This document shows positions 56,254 through 64,000 of a stretch of 64,000 bases of DNA, one piece after another. The translations under genes were made by a program, and so were the position numbers. The stretch is from assembly GCA_029259915.1 (NCBI GenBank), contig JAJDED010000031.1, positions 1 through 64,000 on the forward strand, written 5' to 3'. The first letter of the stretch is position 1. Each line of letters opens with the position of its first letter. Origin of the DNA: Planctomycetota bacterium (GTDB taxonomy: Bacteria > Planctomycetota > Planctomycetia > Pirellulales > Lacipirellulaceae). Below the pieces are notes generated by a model. That model was not told where the DNA came from and did not search any database. It worked only from the letters and a program-made list of their open reading frames with translations.

Positions 56254-57012
56254 TCATTCCTCGCCATGGTCGCCATGACCGTGATCGCCATGACCATGGT
56301 GGTCGTGTTCAGGACCAGAAAAATTCGGGCCGAAGAAGCGGCGGTCGGGCGTACGGCGACGGTGATCGTAAAATCCGTCCGCACCGTCGGGATCAAGCCT
56401 TCGCGGATCGGGCGTGCCGGGTTGGTAGTACCCGGGATGATTAAAACCATGGCCGGGACCATAACCTGCGCCCGGCGGAAAGCCGCCGCCATAGCCTCCA
56501 CCACCGTAACCGTATCCGGGAACACCTGTTCCTGGAAAACCAGGACCGGGATAACCGCCGTAGCCATAGGGTGGATAGCCGCCGGAAAAATTGCCGCCGG
56601 CGATTGTTGAACCGCGCCACGCATCATGAAAACGTTCCCACTCGGCATCGATGCCGCCGCGGCCATTGCCGTAATTCTGCGTGCGGTAGTACGTGCTCGT
56701 GCTCCCATCGGGACCACGCAACACGGTGCGCGAACGGGCGTACCCGCTGGAAACGGCGCGCTGATCGGGCAACGGTTCCACGGCTGGTTTCTGTGTGTAC
56801 TGAGCAACGCGTACACCGGTTTCTGGATCGTGACTGTAACGACTGCGCGCGAATATCCAACTATCGCCTTGCGGCGCGGACATCGGCGCCGCGTAAGCCA
56901 GCACGTATTCGCAATTGCATTCATTCGCACGCGCTTCGGTCAACAACGCCACGGCCAACAACGACGCAGCAAACAACAATCGCCAGAACAGCGGAGGAAA
57001 AGTGTTTTTCAT
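56254..57012 (-). CDS. Secreted Gly/Pro/Tyr-rich protein with His/Asp/Gly C-terminal tail
   Basis: Signal peptide FWRLLFAASLLAVALLTEARA; GGYPPYGYGGYPGPGFPGTGVPGYGYGGGGYGGGF; tail HDHHGHGDHGHGDHGEE. Preferred over the overlapping 56250..56930 ORF because of the signal peptide. Confidence 0.75.
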   Translation of the reverse strand: MKNTFPPLFWRLLFAASLLAVALLTEARANECNCEYVLAYAAPMSAPQGDSWIFARSRYSHDPETGVRVAQYTQKPAVEPLPDQRAVSSGYARSRTVLRGPDGSTSTYYRTQNYGNGRGGIDAEWERFHDAWRGSTIAGGNFSGGYPPYGYGGYPGPGFPGTGVPGYGYGGGGYGGGFPPGAGYGPGHGFNHPGYYQPGTPDPRRLDPDGADGFYDHRRRTPDRRFFGPNFSGPEHDHHGHGDHGHGDHGEE

Positions 57013-57013
57013 G

Positions 57014-57110
57014 ATGAGGATCTTGGAGGGATGAGGGTCGAGGAGGGAGGATCGAGGGAAGAGGAGTTAGGGGCGAGGAAAAATAGCCGCGAGCCTATGG
57101 CTCGCTGGGA
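57014..57110. repeat. Heptad-word array plus 7-bp mini-hairpin
   Basis: gatgagggtcgaggagggaggatcgagggaagaggagttaggggcgagg, then gcgagcc-tat-ggctcgc. Confidence 0.8.
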
Positions 57111-57661
57111 CGGTAAATTTTTAGTGTGCGGTCTTCGGGATCGTAAATATACTCAACGCCCGGGTCAAGCTCGGGAAGTTGCAATTGGTTGTACTTAACG
57201 ACCTTCTCCATAAATTCGTCGTGCGTCTGCGGATACTCGCCATGCTCGGCCCAGTGGAGGATCAACGCATGTTTTATCATGTCGAAAATCACCCTATCCT
57301 CGGCGTAGGCATGTCCCTGAAGTGCCGCACCCTGGTAGCCACTTACTTCGCGCGACTTCTTTCCTTTAAGAGTGTCGTATGCTGTCACCTCGCGCGGCGT
57401 CGAAGTGACTTGTGGAGGTTCTGTGTAACCGTTGTTTGACTCGGATGTTTTATCAGTTTTCTTGGTATGAATTTCGTCCAATCGGCTTCGTGAAAGAGAG
57501 TTAACACATTGCAGTTTAGGACAGGAGGTTTGGCAAACATTTTTACGATGCCAGCAGCAGTTTCTCTTGTTCCAGCACCGAAAACCAAACGCTTGACTTC
57601 CGGAACACAGAAGTGACAAAGTTAGCGTGGCTGCAATCAAGTTGTAACGGCAAGCAAGCAT
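57095..57661 (-). CDS. Secreted hypothetical protein, paralogue of 57700..58242
   Basis: Signal peptide; ends QLPELDPGVEYIYDPEDRTLKIYRPSEP, matching the neighbour's ELEPGDEYIYDPEDHTLKIYRPEGGAQ. Confidence 0.8.
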   Translation of the reverse strand: MLACRYNLIAATLTLSLLCSGSQAFGFRCWNKRNCCWHRKNVCQTSCPKLQCVNSLSRSRLDEIHTKKTDKTSESNNGYTEPPQVTSTPREVTAYDTLKGKKSREVSGYQGAALQGHAYAEDRVIFDMIKHALILHWAEHGEYPQTHDEFMEKVVKYNQLQLPELDPGVEYIYDPEDRTLKIYRPSEP

Positions 57662-57699
57662 CTTGGACCCTTAGCTCTCCATACAAAAATAACAATTCG

Positions 57700-58242
57700 C
57701 TACTGCGCTCCACCTTCGGGGCGGTAAATCTTCAGTGTGTGATCTTCGGGGTCGTAAATGTACTCGTCTCCTGGCTCCAGTTCAGGGAGCGGTAATGCAG
57801 CAGGATAATACTGGGGTAAGTATTCTTTCATAAAATCTTCATGGGATCTGGGATAATGACTTTTCTCAGCTTCGTAAATTCTGAGGTTGTAATCGATCAT
57901 ATCGAAAATTGTTTTATTCTTAACCCAGGGAATCGCTTGCATGTGAGTCCCTAAAGCCCCTCCATCGCGACGCGTGAGTTTGCCCTGTTTCGGGTCCTTC
58001 GCCACTACCTTCCTAGGTATCGAAGTGGTCGGTGGAGGCTCGCCTGGAACGCCTGACATGTCGAGGCGACCATCAGGCAAGTATCCTTCTTTCACTGTCG
58101 GTTCTTCAACTACTTGTTTCGTAACCGTCGGGGCTGGGGCCACAGCAGGCGATTCGATCTCGGGCACATCGCAGCCAGCGCTCAAAAACAAAAGTGCGGC
58201 AATCGGCAAAGCAATCATCGATAGTGTGAGTTGCGTTTTCAT
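57700..58242 (-). CDS. Lipoprotein, paralogue of 57095..57661
   Basis: LPIAALLFLSAGCDVPE lipobox; shared C-terminal domain; ATG overlaps the surE stop. Confidence 0.85.
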   Translation of the reverse strand: MKTQLTLSMIALPIAALLFLSAGCDVPEIESPAVAPAPTVTKQVVEEPTVKEGYLPDGRLDMSGVPGEPPPTTSIPRKVVAKDPKQGKLTRRDGGALGTHMQAIPWVKNKTIFDMIDYNLRIYEAEKSHYPRSHEDFMKEYLPQYYPAALPLPELEPGDEYIYDPEDHTLKIYRPEGGAQ

Positions 58243-59015
58243 CGTGTTTGCTCCAATTGACCGAACTGCCAGGCTTGCATCTCGCGTAGTTTATCGCGGC
58301 GGTTCATGTCGAACTTGAGGGGAGTGAGTGTAATGTGCCCGGCACGCAAAGCGTTCAGGTCGGTTTCTTCGTCGCTGGGCGGGTCGGGTGCCATGCCTGT
58401 CGCCCAGTAGTAAGGCCGACCGCGCGGGTCGAGTCGTTGCTCAAAATCTTCGCCCCACGGTGCGGTCGCCGCAGGCACGATTCGCACTTCGGTCGGGCCA
58501 TCCAGCGCGGCCGTGGGGATGTTCAGGTTGTATAGTTGCGACTCAGGATCTTTCTGAGCCAATATCTGTTCGATGATTGCCACGGCATGTTGGGCCGCCA
58601 AGTCGAATCGCGCATCGTCGTGAAACTCCAACGACACCGCGATACTGGTAATACCAAAAAAAGCTCCTTCAATCGCCGCCGCCACCGTGCCGGAATACAG
58701 CACGTTGATGCCGGCGTTCAAACCGCCGTTGATGCCACTGACAACCAACGTCGGTCGTTTGGGACACAGCTCGGCAATCGCCAATTTCACACAGTCGGCG
58801 GGGCTTCCTTCCACCGCCCAGCCGCGGTGACCACGCTCCTCGTCAAACACTTCGCGAGCCATCAGCGGAGTGAGATACGTAATCGCGTGGCCGACGCCGC
58901 TCTGCTCGGTAAGCGGGGCAGCAACCGTGACGTCTCCCAGTTGCCGCAACTGGCGTTCCAGAGCCGCAAGGCCCGGTGCATAGATGCCATCGTCGTTGGT
59001 GAGCAGGATTTGCAA
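58239..59015 (-). CDS. surE: 5'/3'-nucleotidase SurE
   Basis: MQILLTNDDGIYAPGLAALERQL...SGVGHAITY...GWAVEGSPADCVKLAI...VVSGINGGLNAGINVLYSGTVAAAIEGAFFG. Confidence 0.97.
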   Translation of the reverse strand: MQILLTNDDGIYAPGLAALERQLRQLGDVTVAAPLTEQSGVGHAITYLTPLMAREVFDEERGHRGWAVEGSPADCVKLAIAELCPKRPTLVVSGINGGLNAGINVLYSGTVAAAIEGAFFGITSIAVSLEFHDDARFDLAAQHAVAIIEQILAQKDPESQLYNLNIPTAALDGPTEVRIVPAATAPWGEDFEQRLDPRGRPYYWATGMAPDPPSDEETDLNALRAGHITLTPLKFDMNRRDKLREMQAWQFGQLEQTR

Positions 59016-59159
59016 GTCGTAAATCTCCTTGTATCAGGGGTTTCCGTCACGTCGCCGCCATCATCATTATAATCGGCCCCGATGCAAATCGGCAACGCAC
59101 CGTGGCAAAATCGCAACGCGCCAACAGCCAAAGCACGCTATAAAATGCCGCTAATCCAC

Positions 59160-59270
59160 CCCTTTCCAATTTCCCATTTCTCATTTCGATTCCCCCGCCT
59201 TCCCCTTTCGCATTTCGACATTCGCATTTCCTCTCCCCCCTGCCCCTCGCTCCTCGCCCCTCGTATAATC
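59160..59270. repeat. Degenerate 7-nt word tract (TTTCNNN / CCCCTCG) upstream of guaA
   Basis: cccatttctcatttcgattcccccgccttcccctttcgcatttcgacattcgcatttcctc then cccctcgctcctcgcccctcg. Confidence 0.55.
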
Positions 59271-59305
59271 CCTGGTTTCCGCTATTCCCTGCCAGGAGGG
59301 TGTGA

Positions 59306-60889
59306 ATGACCATGACGGCATCTGAAATACCTGCTGTCGCCCGCCGTACTGCGGCCGAACGTGTGTTGGTACTCGACTTCGGTTCGCAATACGCGCAGTT
59401 GATCGCGCGCCGCGTGCGCGAGCAAAACGTCTATTGCGAAATCGTGCGGCACAACATCTCGGCCGATCGCCTGCGCGAACTTGCGCCGTTAGGAATTATT
59501 CTCTCCGGCGGACCGGCGAGCGTTTACGAAGAAGGCGCTCCGCAGTGCGATGCAGAATTGTTTCAACTCGGCATTCCCGTTCTGGGTATCTGCTACGGCA
59601 TGCAACTGGCTTGCCAGGCGTTTGGCGGACAAGTTGATAACACGCCTTCGCGGGAGTACGGGCGTGCCGAATGTAACATCACGGGCACCGACGACCTGTT
59701 CGCCGACGTCAACAGCGCGACCCAGGTGTGGATGAGCCACGGCGATCAAGTCGCGGGGTTTGCCGACGAGTTTATCCCACTTGCAAGTACGGGAACTTGC
59801 CCCTTCGCCGCGATTCGGCATCGCGATTTGCCGATCTACGGTTTGCAATTTCATCCCGAGGTAACCCACACGCCCGAAGGCGGAAAGGTGTTGGGTAATT
59901 TTCTTAAGATAATCTGCGGAGCGCACGGCACGTGGAAGCTGGGCGACTTTGCCGCGGAAACCATCGCACAAATCCGCGAGCAAGTGGGAGACAATCGCGT
60001 CATCTGCGGCCTGTCGGGCGGTGTCGATTCGTCGGTGGTTGCGGCACTGTTGGCCGAGGCAATCGGCCCGCAACTTTCGTGTATTTTGGTCGACAACGGC
60101 TTGTTGCGGCAGGACGAAGAGGCGTCGGTCATTCGCGAATTTAGCGATCACTTCAAAACCGACCTGCACGTAGTGAAAGCCGAGGAAAAATTCCTCGATG
60201 CACTTGCCGGCATCACCGACCCGCAGGAAAAGCGCCGCCGGATTGGGCACACGTTTATCGAATGCTTTGCCGACGAGGCACAAAAAATCGAGGGCGCGAA
60301 ATATCTGGCGCAAGGAACATTGTATCCCGACGTCATCGAAAGTGGCGCCGCCCCCGACGGACCGGCCGACACGATCAAACTGCACCACAACGTCGGCGGT
60401 CTGCCCGAAGAGTTGGGTTTCGAGTTGATCGAGCCACTGCGCGATTTATTCAAAGACGAAGTGCGACGACTCGGTTTGCAGTTGGGCTTGCCAGAAGAAA
60501 TTGTGTGGCGCCATCCGTTCCCGGGGCCAGGATTGGCGGTTCGTTGTTTAGGCGAAGTGACCGAGTCGCGGCTGGAAACGTTGCGCGCTGCCGACGCGAT
60601 TGTAGTGGGTGAAATCAAAGCCGCGGGACTGTACCGCGAAACCTCGCAGGCCTTCGCCGTGCTGCTTCCCGTGCAAAGCGTCGGCGTGATGGGCGACAGC
60701 CGCACGTACGACGACGCCCTGGCAGTACGCTGCGTAAACACCGACGACTTCATGACCGCCGACTGGAGCCATTTGCCGTATGAGTTGCTCGCCAAGATTT
60801 CCACGCGGATCATCAACGAAGTGAAAGGGGTAAATCGCGTGGTGTACGACATCAGTTCAAAACCGCCTGCAACAATCGAATGGGAGTAG
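59306..60889 (+). CDS. guaA: GMP synthase (glutamine-hydrolysing)
   Basis: [66 protein letters not shown]-terminal PPATIEWE. Confidence 0.98.
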   Translation: MTMTASEIPAVARRTAAERVLVLDFGSQYAQLIARRVREQNVYCEIVRHNISADRLRELAPLGIILSGGPASVYEEGAPQCDAELFQLGIPVLGICYGMQLACQAFGGQVDNTPSREYGRAECNITGTDDLFADVNSATQVWMSHGDQVAGFADEFIPLASTGTCPFAAIRHRDLPIYGLQFHPEVTHTPEGGKVLGNFLKIICGAHGTWKLGDFAAETIAQIREQVGDNRVICGLSGGVDSSVVAALLAEAIGPQLSCILVDNGLLRQDEEASVIREFSDHFKTDLHVVKAEEKFLDALAGITDPQEKRRRIGHTFIECFADEAQKIEGAKYLAQGTLYPDVIESGAAPDGPADTIKLHHNVGGLPEELGFELIEPLRDLFKDEVRRLGLQLGLPEEIVWRHPFPGPGLAVRCLGEVTESRLETLRAADAIVVGEIKAAGLYRETSQAFAVLLPVQSVGVMGDSRTYDDALAVRCVNTDDFMTADWSHLPYELLAKISTRIINEVKGVNRVVYDISSKPPATIEWE

Positions 60890-60895
60890 CGGGGA

Positions 60896-60930
60896 ATAAT
60901 CTCGCAGAGGCGCAGAGACGCGGAGGAAAG
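60896..60930. repeat. CGCAGAG-word repeat, left arm
   Basis: aatctcgcagaggcgcagagacgcggaggaaagag; inverted partner at 61190-61227. Confidence 0.88.
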
Positions 60931-60975
60931 AGTGGACGAACTTGCGATCACCAGATGCCTTTTGAGAACCCAATC

Positions 60976-61176
60976 ATGCTTAAAGCTATGATACTCGGTT
61001 TCATTCTTGGAGGTTTTCTAGGATTTGTTATTCCCTATGCTTGGTGGTTCTTTTATGAAATGGCCAATCCTGCTCAGGGCGTTGGAACAGTGTTCGCAAT
61101 GATAATGTTTTTCTCAATACCGGTTGGAATGGGATTGGGCACAATCATCGGAGCGATAATTGGCGCTAATCAGTAA
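60976..61176 (+). CDS. Small two-TM membrane protein between inverted repeats (start 60955 or 60976)
   Basis: MLKAMILGFILGGFLGFVIPYAWWFFYEMANPAQGVGTVFAMIMFFSIPVGMGLGTIIGAIIGANQ. Confidence 0.65.
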   Translation: MLKAMILGFILGGFLGFVIPYAWWFFYEMANPAQGVGTVFAMIMFFSIPVGMGLGTIIGAIIGANQ

Positions 61177-61189
61177 TGACACATTGAAT

Positions 61190-61227
61190 TTTGATTTCTC
61201 CGCGACTCCGCGTCTCTGCGAGAAACA
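61190..61227. repeat. CGCAGAG-word repeat, right arm (inverted)
   Basis: ttttgatttctccgcgactccgcgtctctgcgagaaac. Confidence 0.88.
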
Positions 61228-61245
61228 TAAAAACGAAAGTAAATA

Positions 61246-62925
61246 ATGGCACAGAAGTACATATATCAAATGGGCGGCTTGACCAAGAAGATCGGTCAGC
61301 GCGAAGTGCTTAAAGACATTTGGTTGTCGTTTTATCCTGGCGCGAAGATTGGCGTGCTTGGGCGCAATGGTTCCGGCAAAAGTACGTTGCTGAAAATCAT
61401 GGCCGGCAAGGACAAAGAGTTTGAAGGCGAAGCCCGGCTGACCGACGGTTTTACTGTTGGTTTGTTGGAACAAGAGCCACAATTGAATCCCGACAAAGAC
61501 GTACAGGGGAATGTCGAAGAAGCCATCGCACCAACGCGAGCGCTGTTGAAAGAGTTTGAGGAAATCGGCGACAAGTATGCCGACGTGGCTGACAATCCCG
61601 ACGCGATGGAAAAGCTGATGAATCGGCAAGCCGCGCTGCAGGATAAAATTGACGCCTCTGGGGCTTGGGAAATCGATCGCCAAGTGGAAATCGCAATGAG
61701 CGCGATGAATCTTCCGGCAGGTGATGCCGACGTCACCAAGCTTTCCGGGGGCGAACGGCGGCGGGTGGCACTTTGCAAAATTTTGCTCGAACGTCCCGAC
61801 CTGTTGTTGTTGGACGAACCAACCAACCATCTCGATGCCGAAAGTGTCGCCTGGCTTGAACGCCATCTGGCCGAGTACGCCGGCACGATCGTGGCGGTGA
61901 CGCATGATCGTTATTTTTTGGACAACGTCGCCGGCTGGATTTTGGAACTCGATCGGGGCGAGGGCATTCCTTGGGAGGGAAATTATTCGTCGTGGCTGGA
62001 GCAAAAGCGCAAACGGCTTGAAGTCGAAGAGAAAAAACAAACCGCCCGACAGCGTTCGTTGCAGCGCGAGTTGGAATGGGTTCGCATGGCTCCCAAGGCG
62101 CGTCAGGCCAAGAACAAAGCACGCGTAAAAGCGTATGAACAAATGGCGTCGCAACAATTTGAAGATCGCTCCGATGAGCTGGAAATTCAAATCCCGCCGG
62201 GGCCCCGACTGGGCGACATGGTTGTTGAATCTGACAACCTCACCAAAAGTTACGGCGACAACCTAATCTTCGAAAACGTAAACTTCCGACTCCCGCCCGG
62301 GGGAATCGTCGGCATTATCGGGCCCAACGGCGCCGGCAAAACTACCCTATTGCGAATGCTGATGGGACAGGAAGAACCAGATAGCGGAACATTGAAGATT
62401 GGTCCCACCGTCGAGTTGGGCTACGTCGATCAATCGCGGGACGCGTTGGTCGCGGAGAACACAGTACATGACGAAATCTCCGGCGGGCATGAAACCCTGG
62501 AAATGGGTGGCCGCAAAATGAACTCGCGGGCCTATGTTTCCCGTTTCAATTTCACAGGTCCCGACCAACAGAAAAAAGTGGGCGTACTCTCCGGCGGCGA
62601 ACGGAACCGCGTGCATTTGGCCAAGCTATTGCGTCGCGGCTCGAACGTCCTGCTGTTGGACGAACCGACCAACGACTTGGACGTCGACACGCTGCGTGCG
62701 CTGGAAGAAGCGGTCGCCAACTTCGCCGGCTGCGCCGTGGTGGTGAGCCACGACCGCTGGTTCCTCGATCGGCTGGCAACGCATATACTGGCGTTCGAGG
62801 GCGACGGGGTGGCCACCTGGTGCGACGGAAATTTTGAAACCTACGAACGCGAACGCCGCCAACGCCTCGGCGAAGACGCCGACCAACCCAAACGATTTCG
62901 ATACAAGAAGTTACAGAAGAGTTGA
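61246..62925 (+). CDS. ettA: Energy-dependent translational throttle protein EttA (ABC-F)
   Basis: [59 protein letters not shown]...[40 protein letters not shown]...[20 protein letters not shown]...[15 protein letters not shown]. Confidence 0.97.
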   Translation: MAQKYIYQMGGLTKKIGQREVLKDIWLSFYPGAKIGVLGRNGSGKSTLLKIMAGKDKEFEGEARLTDGFTVGLLEQEPQLNPDKDVQGNVEEAIAPTRALLKEFEEIGDKYADVADNPDAMEKLMNRQAALQDKIDASGAWEIDRQVEIAMSAMNLPAGDADVTKLSGGERRRVALCKILLERPDLLLLDEPTNHLDAESVAWLERHLAEYAGTIVAVTHDRYFLDNVAGWILELDRGEGIPWEGNYSSWLEQKRKRLEVEEKKQTARQRSLQRELEWVRMAPKARQAKNKARVKAYEQMASQQFEDRSDELEIQIPPGPRLGDMVVESDNLTKSYGDNLIFENVNFRLPPGGIVGIIGPNGAGKTTLLRMLMGQEEPDSGTLKIGPTVELGYVDQSRDALVAENTVHDEISGGHETLEMGGRKMNSRAYVSRFNFTGPDQQKKVGVLSGGERNRVHLAKLLRRGSNVLLLDEPTNDLDVDTLRALEEAVANFAGCAVVVSHDRWFLDRLATHILAFEGDGVATWCDGNFETYERERRQRLGEDADQPKRFRYKKLQKS

Positions 62926-62932
62926 TTGAGAA

Positions 62933-63030
62933 GAGGTGAGAGGTCGGAGGTCAGAGGTCAGGGATTCTTCGGAATACGACACTCTGGCCTCTGGCCTCTG
63001 GCCTCTGACCTCTGACCTCTGACCTCAAAC
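62933..63030. repeat. Heptad-word inverted repeat (AGGTCNG / CCTCTGN)
   Basis: gaggtgagaggtcggaggtcagaggtcagg ... cctctgg cctctgg cctctgg cctctga cctctga cctctga cctc, exact 7-nt period. Confidence 0.96.
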
Positions 63031-63050
63031 TCCGAAGGAGAGTTTTTCCC

Positions 63051-63374
63051 ATGAGCGTAATACGAACCGGTTCAACACAAACATTTTCCGACAATTGGGA
63101 CGTGGCGTTTGGCAAAGCCAAAAAGAAAACCACGAAGAAAAAGTCTGCTAAGCAAAAATCGCCGAAGAAGAAGACTTCCGCAAAGAAAAAATCAACCGCC
63201 AAGGTCGCCAAGAGCGCCAAGAAAAAGTCCGCTTCCAAAAAGAAGGCGGTGAAGAAATCGCCGAAGAAAAAAGCCGCTGCAAAAAAGAAGGTGAAGAAAT
63301 CGGCAAAGAAAAAGACTGCTGCGAAGAAGAAAGGTCGAAAGAAATCTAAGGTAACGCAACGATCACTCTTTTAA
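63051..63374 (+). CDS. Histone-H1-like Lys/Ala/Ser-rich basic protein
   Basis: MSVIRTGSTQTFSDNWDVAFGKAKKKTTKKKSAKQKSPKKKTSAKKKSTAKVAKSAKKKSASKKK...; purine-rich RBS-like gaaggagag upstream. Confidence 0.85.
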   Translation: MSVIRTGSTQTFSDNWDVAFGKAKKKTTKKKSAKQKSPKKKTSAKKKSTAKVAKSAKKKSASKKKAVKKSPKKKAAAKKKVKKSAKKKTAAKKKGRKKSKVTQRSLF

Positions 63375-63394
63375 CGCGGTTGTCTGATACAGAT

Positions 63395-63739
63395 GAACCA
63401 CTAAGCCACGGAGACACAATGAAAATGATGGAAGAAGTTAGGGAACTAGAAAATTCTTTTATTCCTATTACACCATCGCTCTATTGAACCACGACGACAC
63501 GACGAGCACTACGAGGAAGCTGTAAAACACAGGTTGAAATGACGATACACAATCCAGTCAATTCATTGGAGCGACCTGTCAGTCGACTAAACAGCCTCTA
63601 AACCGCTGAAGAACCTTTGGCAGGAATTTTGCTTCGTTGTACTCGTGGTGCCGTCGTGGTTCAAAGAACATAGCGAGGTTGTACCATATTCTTAAAATTT
63701 CCTTCTCTTTCTTCGTGTCTTCGTGCCTTTGTGGTTAAT
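63395..63739. repeat. Nested inverted word repeats between two gene 3' ends
   Basis: Outer gaaccactaagccacggagacacaa / ttcttcgtgtcttcgtgcctttgtggttaat. Inner ttgaaccacgacgacacgacgagcactacgag (63484-63515) / cgttgtactcgtggtgccgtcgtggttcaa (63635-63664). Confidence 0.87.
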
Positions 63740-63747
63740 AGAATTTA

Positions 63748-64000
63748 TTACGCTCGACCTAAGAAATCACCCGAGCGGGTGTCGACTTTGACTGTTTCGC
63801 CCTGCTTTAAGTATTCAGGCACTTGAATGATGAGGCCAGTTTCTAGCGTGGCGGGCTTGTTGCGCGAGGTGGCGGAGTTGCCCTTCACGCCGGGATCGCA
63901 TTCGGTGATTTGCAATTCGACCGACGGCGGCACCTGGATGCCAACGCATTCTTCGTTGTAAATCAGCGCCAACATTCCGCCGAGACTCTCGGTGACGTAT
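63748..64000 (-). CDS. efp: Elongation factor P, 3' part (5' end beyond right edge)
   Basis: YVTESLGGMLALIYNEECVGIQVPPSVELQITECDPGVKGNSATSRNKPATLETGLIIQVPEYLKQGETVKVDTRSGDFLGRA; the frame stays open past the listed Met to the window edge. Confidence 0.93.
   Translation of the reverse strand, partial: YVTESLGGMLALIYNEECVGIQVPPSVELQITECDPGVKGNSATSRNKPATLETGLIIQVPEYLKQGETVKVDTRSGDFLGRA

Noticed and set aside
56250-56930. 226-aa minus-strand ORF in an alternative frame
   Set aside because: No signal peptide; driven by GC-rich repetitive codons of the 56254..57012 gene.
59489-60388. 299-aa minus-strand ORF (and 60148..60951 -)
   Set aside because: Antisense shadows of guaA.
61114-62190. 358-aa minus-strand ORF
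   Set aside because: Antisense shadow of ettA.
18799-63030. Heptad arrays considered as CRISPR arrays
   Set aside because: Units are 7 nt with no 20-40-nt unique spacers, arms are inverted, and no cas genes are visible.
1-64000. tRNA, rRNA, prophage or IS transposase genes
   Set aside because: None recognised by eye in either strand; a tRNAscan or HMM search would be needed to exclude small ones.

Overview
The window looks like a planctomycete (Pirellulales-like) chromosome segment. This assignment rests on gene content and the 'FESLEPRQMLAAD' N-terminal motif; no search was run. From left to right: (1) A giant minus-strand secreted RHS/YD-repeat gene starts at 11688 and runs off the left edge (at least 3896 codons). 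It is absent from the ORF track because its stop codon lies outside the window. (2) A planctomycete-type hypothetical gene and a UbiB/ABC1 kinase gene follow. (3) Two ~345-bp direct copies of an intergenic element flank a DUF983 gene. (4) A ~21.6-kb co-directional (minus) respiratory supercluster spans 38135 to 16545: Rieske, split cytochrome b, an octaheme PDZ cytochrome c, two cupredoxin-like proteins, a diheme cytochrome c, CtaC/D/A/B/E, COX4, an ABC exporter, SCO1 and DUF420. (5) The rest is mainly housekeeping: purD, an ICMT-like methyltransferase, a large FtsX-like permease, queE/queC/queF, a sugar isomerase, a giant FHA coiled-coil protein, a DksA-like zinc finger, an HtrA-like protease, surE, guaA, ettA, a histone-H1-like Lys/Ala protein, and the 3' part of efp. 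The most unusual signal is not a gene. It is a dispersed set of intercistronic 'heptad-word' cassettes: arrays of degenerate 7-nt words (TTAGCNN, GCGAGGN, AGGTCNG, NNNTCAG, CATTNGT and others). At most loci the same word family appears in inverted orientation to form a stem-loop, and several cassettes fill the whole gap from an upstream stop codon to the next start codon. A second class with 8-9-nt spacing (CACAGAG, CGCCAAG, CGCAGAG) is sometimes nested concentrically with other words. Copies of such words also occur inside the RHS and histone-like coding sequences. A further candidate is a ~187-nt rod-shaped ncRNA at about 45200-45386.
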